A stretch of DNA of 64,000 bases, taken from NCBI GenBank assembly GCA_029215795.1, contig JARDYH010000003.1, positions 262,107,562 through 262,171,561 of the forward strand. The letters are read 5' to 3'. Shown here piece after piece: positions 12,026 to 22,544 of this stretch (its first letter is position 1; each line of letters starts with the position of its first letter). A program made the translations under genes and the position numbers. Origin of the DNA: Anniella stebbinsi. Taxonomy: Eukaryota > Chordata > Lepidosauria > Squamata > Anniellidae. Under the pieces are notes generated by a model. It saw only the letters and a list, made by a program, of their open reading frames with translations. It had not been told where the DNA came from and made no database searches.

Positions 12026-12060
<35 letters not shown>
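8923..12060 (+). mobile_element. L2-type non-LTR retrotransposon (L2-A), long, decayed
   Basis: A 3.1-kb element with a short 5' leader, one endonuclease/reverse transcriptase reading frame, an AT-rich 3' UTR containing 'ccccgcctcaatccggag', and a (TAA)n tail from 12028 to 12060. The 3' UTR matches L2-B at 33.18 kb and, in antisense, 15.0 kb. By eye the whole body is closely similar to L2-B, so both belong to one subfamily. The left limit is approximate, because the element directly follows a MITE-like segment. Confidence 0.85.
9001..11914 (+). pseudogene. L2 ORF2 (APE endonuclease + reverse transcriptase), disrupted
   Basis: This is the relic of an L2 polyprotein that would nick target DNA and copy its own RNA. 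An N-terminal APE-type endonuclease (start of frame 9001-9312, with 'CFTETWLGDD') is followed by RT (10064-11914). A G-run near 9296-9304 is two bases longer than in L2-B and shifts the frame. Frame 2 then carries the coding sequence, with stops at 9998-10000 and 10892-10894. In the endonuclease, the position reading LGDFN in L2-B is LDNFN here. RT motif A reads 'SADFNTIHH' instead of 'SAAFDTIDH', losing the catalytic Asp, although YADD survives near 11061-11072. It cannot make an active protein. The clade call rests on 'LGEIIRRHG', 'YADDTQIYF' and 'LKLNPDKTE', which fit L2 better than CR1. Confidence 0.88.
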
Positions 12061-12061
<1 letters not shown>

Positions 12062-12265
12062 TGAGCCCATGACACATCTACATCAAGCAGGATATAACAC
12101 TATGAAAGCAGTATGAAAGCGGTATATGGAATGTGTCAATGATCCCCAACTGCTGTCAATGCACTTCAATACCACTATAAAGCAGTAGTGGAGTTCCTGC
12201 CTCCATATACCGCTTTCATACCACTTTCATATAGTGCTATATCTTGCTTGGTGTAGATCTGACAT
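12062..12265. mobile_element. MITE family B copy (inverted ends about 50 bp)
   Basis: The left arm 'catctacatcaagcagg' with 'atgaaagcggtatat' is mirrored by the right arm 'atataccgctttcat' with 'tgcttggtgtagatc'. The centre carries 'ccaactgctgtcaatgca', shared in inverted form with other family B copies. It abuts the 3' tail of L2-A. Confidence 0.75.
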
Positions 12266-12276
12266 CATTACTAGAC

Positions 12277-12457
12277 TAGGCTGACCAGATAAAATCCAGG
12301 TCAGGGCTCATGTAACTTTAACAGTTGTAGAGAAAAGGGAATTTCAGCCAGTGTCCTTTGTATGCAATTAGTTCCTGGTGATATTCCCTCTTCATCACAA
12401 CAGTTAAAGGTGCAGGCACTATACTAGAGTGACCATATACAAAAAAAGGCAGGGCTT
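12277..12457. mobile_element. Foldback MITE family A, copy A3 (subfamily I), truncated
   Basis: The left arm 'taggctgacc' through 'gcaattagttcctgg' is complete, and the second arm stops after about 25 bases at 'ggcagggctt'. The breakpoint coincides with the start of the array-containing element that follows, so the two losses probably share one event. Confidence 0.8.
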
Positions 12458-13605
12458 CTAAAATTTATCACACATGTGAACCAAAGTGGTATGTCTAATG
12501 TGGAGAAATTTCAGAAGCATAGCTTCAAGTGTGTAGTAGCAAGGTATTTTTGAAAAATGAGGAAGGGAACGCCTATAACTTCTTTATTTTAAAAGTTAGA
12601 AGTCTGAAAGTTGCTCACTTTGTAGATGGGTTAGGGGTAGTTATCTGTCAGAAATTTCAGAAAGATAGGTCCAGGCATTTGGTGGCTATGAATTTTTTAG
12701 ATTAAAAATTACAACAACACGGAGTTTTGACAGATAAAAGAGGGAGGGGGAGGCGGGGGAGCAGGGTGCAATTGACAGCCCAAGCCTCTGTGGAAAAACT
12801 TTTGTAACTTTTAATCTAAAAAATTCATAGCCACAAAATGCCTGGACCTAACTTTCTGAAATTTCTGACATACAACTACCCCTAACCCATCTACAAAGTG
12901 AGCAACTTTCAGACTTCTAACTTTTAAAATAAAAAGTTATAGGTGTTTCTTTCCTCATTGTTTCAAAAATACCTTGCCACTACATGCCTGGACCTAGCTT
13001 TCTGAAATTTCACACACATATCAAGCAAAGTGTTACCTGTAATGTGCCCAAGTTTCCTGTTTGTATCTTTAAAAATAAAAAAGTTGGAGGCATAACTGTA
13101 TTTACCCCACTACTACCCATTTTTCTAAAATTAATTGCCACACAAGGCAAGCACCTACGTTTCTGAAATTTCACACACATAGGTCCCAATGTACCTCCTA
13201 CAATGTGGCAAAGTTTCATTTGTGGAACTTTAAAAGTGAAAACATTATAGGCATTCCTGGTTTTTTATTAAAAATTAATTGCCACAAAATGCCTACACCA
13301 ATCTTTTTGAAATATCTCACAGATAACTACCCCTAACCCATCTACAAAGTGCCCAAGTTTCATCCTTCTATCTTTAAAAATGAAAAAGGTATAGATGTTT
13401 TTGTAATACAATACTAGGCTATGGGGAAAAGCATACAAAATGGTGTCCGATTTTTCAATTTTTTCCGATCCGGACCAGGTCCCTTCGGATCGGATCGGAT
13501 CGGATCAGATGGTTGGTGGATCGGATCAGATCGTTTTTATCCGATTTTTGGGCGGATCAGATTCGGATCGTGGATCCGATCCGATCCGCTGCACATCCCT
13601 ATTTA
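12458..13605. mobile_element. hAT-like MITE relic: inverted/tandem array plus GGATC-rich right end
   Basis: Diverged units of about 130-150 bp, recognisable by 'tttctgaaattt', 'ctacccctaaccca' and 'gccacaaaatgcct', occur four times in direct order (about 12790-13410) and in inverted orientation at 12468-12740, giving a large palindrome centred near 12765. The right end, 13440-13605, is dense in 'ggatcggatc' motifs and terminates 'gcacatccctа'-like, as in the complete elements at 49.1 and 58.5 kb. The left terminus is missing. No transposase is encoded; the hAT assignment comes from those relatives. Confidence 0.75.
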
Positions 13606-13742
13606 TAATCCTCGTGATGCCAGTGGCCTCGCCCTTGTTTCAGACTTACTCATACCACCATTCCCATTTTTGCTCAATGTAACCAGGCCTGCCACTGATA
13701 CCACTGACATCCAGATGAAGGTATCCTTGCTAAGTTAACATA

Positions 13743-14000
13743 CAGGAGGACAGGGCTCCTGTATCTTTAACAGTTGTCTAGAAAAGGGAATTTCATAACA
13801 GTTAAAGCCGCAGGACAGAAGTCCTGTCCTCCTTTGTATCTGATCATGCTAGGCAGGGCTCCTGCAGCTTTAACTGCCATGATGAAGAAGGAATTTCATC
13901 AGGTGCTGCATGCATACAAACGACAACTGCTGAAATCCCCTTTTCTAGGCAACTGTTAAAGATACAGTAGCCGTGTCTTCTTTTTCATATGGTCACCCTA
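13743..14000. mobile_element. Foldback MITE family A, copy A4 (subfamily II), rearranged
   Basis: The left terminus is lost: it starts at 'caggaggacagggctcctg'. A deletion removes the middle of the first arm, from 'ggaatttcat' straight to 'aacagttaaagc'. The right end 'ggtcaccctа'-type terminus is intact. Confidence 0.75.
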
Positions 14001-14154
14001 ATGTAGGAGTGCCCCTCAATCCTCTAGAGCAATTTCTTTGGAACTGCAAGTGGCTGAAGGGTGGGGAGAGGTACAGGAAATTTTACCCCAAGAGAACTGT
14101 GTATAAGATTACAGCCAGGGGATGTGAATGTTTGAGCCAGAAAGTCCCTGGTTC

Positions 14155-14416
14155 TATTTATTTGATTTATTTACAACCTTTCTTGGGCACCTTTCAGGGC
14201 AGGAGCCTTTCCAAGGTGGGATATAACAGTAAAATTCCCATAATAAAAACCATTTCAGTAAAAATAAAAAATAAAAAAGCAAATGCTCTAAACAACCAGA
14301 AATGCCAGCATAAGACGAAACCTACAACACACAATTACAACTACAACCCAGTCCAGTAAAACATAATAAGTGGAAGGCCAAAGTAAAGCAGTCAGTTTTC
14401 AGGGCCTTCCTAAAAC
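14155..14416 (-). mobile_element. L2-like LINE 3' end, antisense, left of MITE A5
   Basis: 'tttatttgatttatttacaa' followed by 'ccaaggtgggatataacag' is the antisense 3' UTR pattern of L2-type elements. The antisense text continues beyond MITE A5 with 'aactctgcaaagatggggtc' at 14731-14810, so the MITE split this copy. Confidence 0.6.
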
Positions 14417-14725
14417 TAGGCTGACCATATGAAAAGGAGGACAGGGCTCATGTAACTTTAACAGTTGTAGAGAAAAGGGGATTTCAGCCAGTGTCATTTG
14501 TATGCAATTAGTTCCTGGTGAAATCACAACAGTTAAAGTTGCAGGCACTATGCTTGAGGGACCAGATACAAAAGAAGGCAGGGCCCCTGCAACTTTAACT
14601 GTTGTGATGAAGAGGGAATTTCACCAGGAACTAATTGCATACAAATGACACTGGCTGAAATTCCCTTTTCTCTACAACTGTTAAAGTTACATAAGCCCTG
14701 TCCTCCTTTTCATATGGTCAGCCTA
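14417..14725. mobile_element. Foldback MITE family A, copy A5 (subfamily I)
   Basis: Full length, from 'taggctgacc' to 'ggtcagccta', with near-perfect arms and a short deletion in the first arm after 'cctggtgaaat'. 'ctaaaac(t)' occurs immediately on both sides, a 7-8 bp target duplication. Confidence 0.9.
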
Positions 14726-14860
14726 CTAAAACTCTGCAAAGATGGGGTCCGGCAGACCCCTGAGGGCAGCTCATTCCAGGACTGCCCATTTTTGTGCCAA
14801 CCGCTCATCGCCAATACGTTCTGTCCACATGGCAAATACGATCAGTCAAACACACTGAAA
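14726..14860 (-). mobile_element. L2-like LINE 3' end, antisense, right of MITE A5
   Basis: 'ggcagacccctgagggcagc' and 'ctcattccaggac' continue the antisense LINE interrupted by MITE A5. The right limit is uncertain. Confidence 0.5.
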
Positions 14861-14997
14861 AATCCAAAATGAATCCCTGTGTTTGAGTACGAAATTCAAT
14901 TTTCTCCTAGTTCAGTTCAGTTCAATCCTTATTTGCTTAAAACTAAAGGTCAGTGCCCATTCTCTGCTAGCCGTGGAGCTGCAACTTCAACAAACGT

Positions 14998-14999
14998 GC

Positions 15000-15042
<43 letters not shown>

Positions 15043-15195
15043 TATAACCCGCCTCTCCCTTCGGATCGAGGTGGGGAACACAATGTAAAATACAAAAATC
15101 ACAAACAGTTTAAAAAAAAATTTTTTTAAAGAGAAAATGCATCATTAAAACATCTTAAAATTCATCTGGATAGGCCTGCCGGAAGAGAGCAGTAT
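14998..15195 (-). mobile_element. L2 3' end with (ATT)n tail, antisense
   Basis: A (TAT)n run of about 14 units leads into 'aacccgcctctcccttcgga', then 'aaaattcatctggataggcc' and 'tgccggaagagagcag'. This is the reverse complement of the L2-A/L2-B 3' UTR plus the last residues of ORF2. It is a short 5'-truncated insertion of the same subfamily. Confidence 0.85.
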
Positions 15196-15439
15196 ATTCA
15201 TAAGAATATACTTTAAGCGGTATGGCCATAATTGAGACGAGGCATGAGTGGGTTCAGATCTCACCTCAGCCACCTATGTACTTTCAGTGGCTTTAGCCAG
15301 TGTGCTGTTCTCTCAGCCTCAGTCCATTCATACACCCACATTCTGCAATACTGCCTCGCAGGACTGTCATGGAGATCATGCATGTGACCAGCGGTGCAGT
15401 GGGGAGGGAACTGGGGAGGAGCACAGTTCCAGGGCTTTT

Positions 15440-15708
15440 TTCAGAGCAGGTGCTAAGATTTCATCACAAGATGGCCACCAATCTGGATGGCTTTAAAAGG
15501 AAGTTAGACAAGAGCAGAAAGCTATCAATGGCTACTAGTCCTAATGGTTATGCACTGCCTCCAGTAGCAGAGACAGTAAACCTATGTGCATCAGTTGCTG
15601 GGAATCATGGGAGTGAGGGTGCTGTTGCACTCATTCCTGGTCAACAGCAGTTTGGTGCTGGGCTAGATGGACCCTTGATCTGATCCTGCATGGCTCTTCT
15701 ATTCTTAT
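15440..15708 (+). mobile_element. CR1-like 3' end, sense
   Basis: It runs 'ctggatggctttaaaaggaa', then 'gctgggctagatggaccctt', then 'gatctgatcctgcatggctc', and ends with 'ttcttatgttc'. It is the sense copy of the element seen in antisense at 1, 25, 41 and 51 kb. Short open frames across it are not genes. Confidence 0.75.
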
Positions 15709-15837
15709 GTTCATCTACTAGAGTGCTAGACAAGGGCTTTTTCTGAGTGTGTGGGTATTTTTTTTAACAACACACAGTGATGTCCATTCTTTATGTTAAT
15801 GTCAGGGTGTGTTGCTTTAATACTATTCAGGTTTGTA

Positions 15838-15995
15838 TCTCCCCTTTCTCCGTTGATAGAGTGGGTTGCCATATTTTATCCTCATAATAACCCTGTGAGG
15901 TAGGCTAGACTCAAAGATCACCTGGTGAATGTAAGAGTGGATCAGGGATGGGAATCCAGGTGTCTTCAGCTGACGTCCAACATGCTAATATTCCA
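15838..15995 (-). mobile_element. MIR/CORE-SINE-like element, antisense
   Basis: 'ttatcctcataataaccctg' with 'tgtgaggtaggctaga' and a following region of the type 'agagtggatcagggatggga' match the antisense 3' half of MIR-like SINEs. A more complete copy is at 61.84 kb. Confidence 0.65.
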
Positions 15996-16289
15996 TTAAT
16001 ATAACATGCAGAAATAGTTAGACCAAAGGCATCCAACTCAATTGGGTTCAAAAGCCAAACAGCCCAGCCAATAGATGCCTAGGGGCTACAAAAATAATGT
16101 TTCCTTGCAAAAAAAATTAAAAAATTAAAATTAAAAAAACCACTGGTTTTGATAGAGGAAGGGGCCAGTAGTAAGAATGCTGTTGAATGTCAAAACATAA
16201 CTGTCATAATATGATCTCAATATGTCACCCTTATACATCTTTCCTCCCAAAATCCTCTGCCCAGCACCTATGCTACTTCCAGCCACTGC

Positions 16290-16385
16290 CTCTACAACAA
16301 GGGTGCAGAATCTCAGGTTAATGGGGCACATCTTGCCCACTTGGGGTCTCAATCCAGCCCTCCAGCATTCCCCAGGTGACTATAA
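16290..16385. mobile_element. Decayed hAT-type MITE end
   Basis: 'caagggtgcagaatctcagg' and 'caatccagccctccagcatt' resemble common hAT MITE ends in amniotes. No second terminus was found, so this is a weak call. Confidence 0.35.
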
Positions 16386-17244
16386 TCCCCTTGCCTTGGA
16401 CCTACCACCTTCTGCCTGACTACAAACAGTTTGATGGTTTTCTGGTTTTGTACATTTCCTCCCTCCCCTTCGAAACAGCTCAGCTACTTGCAGCAAACAC
16501 TTTCAGCTCCTCTAAACGAGCTGTTTATAGCAGGTTCATGACTGGCCACTCACCACAGTTTCCTGGTCAGTTTCATGACGCAGCAATCCAGCCATGTCAG
16601 TCTCATGATTTCTGGGTGATAATGGATAAGGGAAAAAAAGTAGTAACAAATGGATCCCCTTTCTGTTTCAACATGTAAAGAGGAAATCCGTCGTCAGAAG
16701 AAGCAGACCAGCACCATCCTGTGGCTGTGTCTATGAAACATATAGAACTCCTGGTTAAAGGGGGGAAGGGGAGGGGGGAGGGAAGTGTGTGTAAAAGGAG
16801 AATGTTGTGATTGTGAAATGAAAACGGAAGCCAGAAACCTGCGATTCAGTTGCAGGATGTTCTCCTAGTGTAGAAATGCTCTTTCAGTTAAAAATGTGCC
16901 AGTATTTGTGGCATTTTGGCACATTGCCATTTTGCCTTAAGCTGCGTCCACCTGAATGTAGATCATTCTGAAGCTGAATTCAGCCCTTGCACTGAAAGAG
17001 GTTCAACTCCTGCCCTGCAATCACCTGTGGTAGCTTCTAACATCCCACCATCTAAGCCCCCATCTGCATACCACTGTTGGCCCTGCAAAATCCTCTTACC
17101 TGCCCAAACAGCTGCCCCTATCCCTGCCAACCTGCGAGATAGTCTCAGTCCAAGGCCATCCGGTATATTTGTTGGGGTTTTAAACCCAGGCCTCCCCATC
17201 TGAATCCAACGCTCTCCCCACCACATTGGTTTCCAAAATGGATC
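16386..17244. other. Unassigned DNA
   Basis: Nothing recognised apart from G-rich runs near 16757-16780. Short frames on both strands show no domains. Confidence 0.45.
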
Positions 17245-17558
17245 TAGGGTGACCATACAAAAAGGAGGACAGGGCTCCTGTGTCTTTAACAGTTGCACAG
17301 AAAAGGGAATTTCAGCAGGTGACATTTGTATGTGTGCAGGACCTGGTGAAATTCCCTCTTCATCATAACAAATAAAGCTGTAGGAGCCCTGCCCAGCGTG
17401 ACCAGATATATAAGAGGGCAGGGCTCCTGCAGCTTTAACTGTTGTGATGAAGAGGGAATTTCACTGCATGCAGACAAATGGCACCTGCTGAAATTCCCTT
17501 TTCTATGCAACTGTTAAAGATACAAGAGCCCTGTCCTCCTTTTCGTATGGTCGCCCTA
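17245..17558. mobile_element. Foldback MITE family A, copy A6 (subfamily II)
   Basis: A complete 314-bp palindromic copy from 'tagggtgaccat' to 'ggtcgcccta'. The flanking 8-mers do not match, so the target duplication has decayed or the ends have been altered. Confidence 0.85.
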
Positions 17559-18719
17559 ATATAGCCCTATAGTTCAAGTCTTCTCTAGCCAGTGGCCACT
17601 ATGAAGCATTTCTCAGCCTTCCTCCTCAGCTATAGAGGATGGCAAAGTGAAAATCCCTTTTCCCGCTATGACACCTGTGAATGAAATAGAACAGGAGAAT
17701 GATATAGTAGCAGCCTTTGGTAGGTAATAGACTAATCCTATACAAGCTAAGTCTCATTGGGCTCAATAGAGCTTTCTCTCAGATGACTATAGGATAGGGA
17801 TGGATGAATCTGTCAGTTTCAGTTTCTCTGTTTTTACTTTTTCCAATCTTAAATTCAGCTCATCCCATTTCTATATCAGTTTGAATGTGTCTATATATAC
17901 AAAATTTTGTTCACACTGTTGTGCGAACTTCCCCTAATACATGCATTTGTATGCAATTTGGCCTAACATACAGAAATGGAAAGTAATTAATTAATTAATC
18001 AATTAATTAATAATACCTGCATTTTTGTGCACACTTTAATATATGCACTATGGTGTGCATCACTGTTGTTGTTATTGAAGAACTCCAACACAAGATGCCT
18101 GTTCATGTATAGGATTGAAAATGTGAACTTTTGGTAAGTCTGGATTAAAAGGTGAAGCAAATGAATTTCTCCCCCATCCTTTGTATATGATTTCCGATTG
18201 GGCCCCTGTGCCTTACTAAAGAGATCTCTTTCCTCGCCAAGTAGATGGTTGAATAATTTCTATGGAATATGTGGGGGTGCCATAAGTCACAAAAGAAAAT
18301 CAAAAGGACAGTTCTTACATCCGCTACACCCTCTCGTTTCATATAGCCGTGTATCCCTGGGTGGGAAATATCTGCTTTCTAATTGAATCACTTGCCTGCT
18401 TTCAATTATCATATTGGGGTTAGCTCTTTGGGGCCGTCATGTTCTTTTGTTGAGTTATCTATTGCCAATGTATTTCTACCTCACCATGGTTTGGACTCAG
18501 TAATTATCCCAGGCTTTAGAAAATTTAGCTGTTCTTTACAGCAACGTCAATGCAGTTGACTTTATAATAGATATTCATGTCAGTGCAGTTTTATAGCAGA
18601 ACGTCATCTCAATAGCATATCCCTACTGATTACTATTTATCATGGCAAGGGGTGGTTTTTTTTTCAATGTGGTTGTTAGTTTATGGATCCTTTTAACCAT
18701 TGTGGAATAAAAATACATA
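17559..18719. other. Unassigned AT-rich DNA
   Basis: It contains a short (TTAA)n run at 17987-18010 and repeated 'tgtgcacactttaatatatg'-like motifs. No gene or clear element end. Confidence 0.45.
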
Positions 18720-18949
18720 GGCTGAATTCGGACAACACAATAGTCAATGGTGGGGTAATAATCAGCTTTACAGTTGTTCATCTAGGGGGTACTCCCCACA
18801 CAACATGGTAATAGATAATCAACTGTGGTGTGGATTAGGATCAACGCTGAGTTGACTGGCAGCATTTGGACGACACGATCGTCAATACAACTGACGATTG
18901 TTTCCCCCCCCACACACCCAGTTGCTTATTGTGTCGTCTGAATTCAGCC
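18720..18949. mobile_element. MITE family D copy 1
   Basis: The terminal inverted repeat 'ggctgaattcggacaac' pairs with 'gtcgtctgaattcagcc' at the right end. The interior has 'ctagggggtactccccac' and 'atcaactgtggtgtggatt'. The copy at 53107-53334 is almost the same length and sequence. Non-coding. Confidence 0.85.
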
Positions 18950-18952
18950 CTA

Positions 18953-19448
18953 GACTGAGTTCTGACAACATGATAACCAATGGTGGGTTAAATAGTCAAT
19001 GGTTGGTTATTGTGTCATCTGTCTAGACGTTTTCACACCATGGTTGGTTATTCAGCCAAAATAACCAACGCAAATAACCAACACAAATAACCAATACTGT
19101 GCAAAGTTGATCATTTGAACAATCGTTGGTTATTGTGTCATGTGTCTGTCACCGTTGACTATTTCATCACATACAGTTGTTCATTTTCAGCAACTACAGA
19201 GTCCTCTAGCAAGAGTGACCAAAGTGGTGGCCGCCACTCTAGTCCAAGCAGCAGAACTTGCAATGGCTGATGGAATACCGGCAGGAGGACTGAGGGGGAG
19301 AGGGCGGGGGATGTGTCAATTAAACACACCATTAACTAATAGTCAACTCAACGCTGGCCTTAATCCATGCCACAGATGATTATAATCATGTCATGTGTGG
19401 AGTTGACTATTAACCCACCATTGACTATTGTGTTGTCTGAATGCAGCC
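18953..19448. mobile_element. MITE family D, longer variant adjacent to copy 1
   Basis: Ends of the type 'gactgagttctgacaacatg' and 'gttgtctgaatgcagcc' are inverted relative to each other. The interior is packed with 'ataaccaa'/'ttggttat' motifs in both orientations around 18978-19140. It lies three bases from copy 1, so one family D element landed beside another. Confidence 0.7.
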
Positions 19449-20080
19449 ACAGCCTCACCACAGGCTCTCCTCACACAACTATGAAATAACTGGCAGAGCG
19501 ATCCTACGCATCTCTATTCAGAACTAAATCCCATTGCGTTGAATGGATTTTACTCCCAGATACATCTTGACAGGATTACAGCCTACGGGCCTGGAAGGTT
19601 TGAGCTATTTGTCAATAGTTCAGCTTAGAAAACAGAGCAATGGCAAGAATAAGAGCTGATTCACACAAGCACATCCATCACATCATTTCTATAACTTTGG
19701 GATGAAACTACACATTACGTTAAATATGTTGCATGTCATTCTATTTTCTTTTTTACTTGAAAACCCTGGCAAAAAAATGGAGAAGGAAGGTATCGTCCGT
19801 CTTTTATCCAACACAATACTAACAAATATTGCCTCATGCCCCAGTGCACTAACTAGAGTTAGAAAAAAGTTCCCATGGGCACCAATTAGGGAGGATGAAC
19901 AGATCTGTCAATCTTGATCTTACCAAAATAGCTTTTTGAGTTCAAGCTCATTCCATCCTGTTTCTGCACAAGCTTGCTATGTGTATGAAAATCCATGCAT
20001 TTTTTTTTGTAATGTAGGCATTAATGTACAGATTGTAATGTATGGAGTGTAATGTATGGGTGAATGTACACATTTCTGGA
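19449..20080. other. Unassigned DNA
   Basis: No gene recognised. Repeated 'gtaatgta' motifs lie at 20010-20060. Confidence 0.4.
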
Positions 20081-20084
20081 TGTA

Positions 20085-21600
20085 AGCAACTGTTAATCTG
20101 GGTGCTAAAATGGTTAAATTAGGCTGCACGAAAGAGGTTAATTCAGACTAAATATGGCTAATTTGATCTGGAAAGGTGGAATGACTTGAGTGAGGGTTTT
20201 GGGGAGATTTACAAGAAAACCCCCTAAAAAGACCCCAGACTCATATCTGAAATACCCCCAGATGTATATTCCAGACCCCTAGGCCATGAGAACAAAGACC
20301 TTGGAATTTTGATTCTATGCCAATTGATTTTTATGCCATTAACTAAGACTGTAGCTAAGACTTGCAGGACCGTCTTAGAAGAAAATAAAAAAATGCAGTC
20401 GACTTTACAAGCGGCTTCACGGAGCTTGTTCAAGGCCACAGTGTGCCAGCAGAGCTGAACGAGAGAACTGAGCAAGCTCAGACGTCTGCTAGGAGGAGGG
20501 GAAAAACTGTTTTTACATCTCGTGGTGTGCACTTGCTGATAAGAGAGTGTCCTTACTCGAAGTTGGGCGTGGAAAATCATGATACTGAGCACACATGACA
20601 CTTGGAAGGAGGTGTTCGGGCGGATATGACCAAATATGTCCAAAGAGGAACGTGAGTTCAAAGAAAATGTACCAGACAGAAATACGTCAATCAAGATGAT
20701 TTGCCCGTATGGCAGCCATGTTTTAGTAAACACTTGGGTATAACACGTGAAATGTTGGGGAATGGGTGATCTCATCTGTATTCATACCATTTGTGATTGG
20801 AAGTTGGTAGTTTCATCACACATTGGGGGCCCACCTTTGGCCAGAACAAGTGTATAAAAGCATGAGTAGCAAGAGCTACAGGGTTCTTGTTTTTTCCTTG
20901 TTTTTAATTTTCTTTTCCTCTTTTCTTCCACTTCCCCTCTGATTTTAGATTAACAGACCCAAGGATTTGGGGTAACTATGAATCTTAGAATATTTTCTGA
21001 AGTTGGGACTTGGAATTATTTCCAAGTCTTGGATTTTCTCTTCCACTCTAACTTCTACTTTCATTCTTTGCATGCCTAGAGGAACTTAGCAATGCTTTAG
21101 CATAGTTTGCATATTCAAGTAACGTGCAAGAGGAAGAATAAGGAGAGTTATCTACTATGTTTTAGTTCAGTTTAATTTTGTTTTAGTTTAGCCTTAAACC
21201 ACAAGTAGTAAACAGGAGTGGATAAAGAGAAGCCATGACAATGTTAGAAGTCAAGCGGTTATGTTATTAGCTAAATTTGTAATTCTTGCTTTGGCGACTG
21301 CAATTCTTTTAATTAATCTTGTATTTTCATTGCATTCTCTTTTCTTGTAACCACTGAGAGAGATTGTATACTTATATAACCACCAATGCCACCAATTGTT
21401 TAATTTTGTGATTGTTCTAAAATAAAATAGTTTCTTATTTACAATTATGTTTGTGATAAAGTTTATCTAATTGGGATTAAATATTTGCCCATTTGGAGTA
21501 GCACTGGTTACCCACCGGGGTGTTCCAGATCCATTTGGTATAAGTTCTGAAGTTAAAAGGACCAAATTTACAGAACCATTGACTAAAGTATGTTTATGAA
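20085..21600 (+). mobile_element. LTR-like region (possible retroviral or LTR-retrotransposon solo LTR)
   Basis: A TATA-like 'gtataaaagcatg' lies near 20850, 'aaataaaatag' (poly-A signal-like) near 21420, and 'gataaagttta' just after it, an order compatible with U3-R-U5. No paired TG..CA ends with a target duplication were found, and there is no gag, pol or env coding sequence. It could instead be unique DNA containing these motifs by chance. Boundaries are guesses. Confidence 0.3.
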
Positions 21601-21656
21601 CACTTTGGAGATTTTCTTTACTCATTCTTGAAACGTTTCTCTTTGCTAGGGTGACC

Positions 21657-21826
21657 ATATGAAAAGGAAGACAGGGCTCCTGTACCTTTAACACTTGTTT
21701 AGAAAAAGGAATTTCAGCAGGTGTCATTTGTATGCATGCAGCACCAGGTGAAATTCCCTCTTCATCACAACAGCTAAAGCTGCAGGAGCTATGCTAGAGT
21801 GACTAGATACAACAGAGGGCAGGGAT
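21657..21826. mobile_element. Foldback MITE family A, copy A7 (subfamily II), right arm lost
   Basis: The left arm starts at 'tagggtgaccatatg' and is complete up to 'gagggcaggg', where the mirrored arm breaks off into unrelated sequence. Confidence 0.8.
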
Positions 21827-22115
21827 CTCAATTGTTTATTTATAAACAAATAAAAATAAACAAATAAAAAATGGGGGGAGGAATGGGGCAGCCGGAGGGA
21901 AAGGAAGAGAGGGACGCATGGCGCCCGAACCCAGTGCTCCTGTCTCAGACCTCCTGGAGGTTTGCCCCCTCCCCTGTTCAGTTGATGGCAACCAATCGGG
22001 GGGGGATGGGCATCGGCTGTGGCACGCCTCCATAGCAAAAAAGGTTGGGATAAATGCCCAACTTTTTTAAGCGGAGTTTCGGGAGTTTGCTCCTGGATGG
22101 CTTTGGGATGGCAGC
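21827..22115. mobile_element. Dispersed repeat H, copy 1
   Basis: A hairpin with arms of the type 'aaaaaaggttggg' and 'cccaacttttttaa' is followed by 'gcggagtttcgggag'. The same arrangement is seen at 36.28-36.35 kb, so this is a dispersed non-coding repeat. Its superfamily and limits are unknown. Confidence 0.45.
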
Positions 22116-22289
22116 TGTGTCATATAGACGACCTGCCTCTACTCAGGATCCACCCTGGGGCAAAACTGTTGTCAAGATGTACCCATTGTTCAGTCAAAGC
22201 TAAATTACAGCATATGTAGTTAGCTGGATGCATTCTGGTCAAAACTGAACTGAAACTACTTTTTCATACACAAACGTATCTAACTATGC

Positions 22290-22387
22290 CTGGGAGTAGA
22301 GGGAAATCTTAACCTGGCGGCAAAAGATGACATTGTTGGTGCCAAGTGGGGAGCTCATTCCATAATCAGGGGGCCACCACTGAGAAG

Positions 22388-22422
<35 letters not shown>

Positions 22423-22544
22423 GCCACCCTCTGAGCTAGGTATGTTCAGGTCAGGAGAGGCATTCCATTAGGTATTGCAGTCCCAAGCTTTGTAAGGCTC
22501 TATAGGTTAAAGAACCAGCCCCTTGAATTAGGCTCAGAGACATA
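22290..22544 (-). mobile_element. L2 (L2-C-like) 3' coding part, antisense, left of MITE C
   Basis: 'aatcttaacctggcggcaaa' and 'ctcattccataatcaggggg' are the reverse complement of the C-terminal ORF2 region of the L2-C type. A (CT)n run at 22388-22419 expands a local CTCT. The element is split by the MITE at 22545. Confidence 0.7.

Noticed and set aside
20224..20775. 183-residue antisense open frame
   Set aside because: No recognisable domain. It lies in the LTR-like region and has no homologous features I can name, so not called as a gene.
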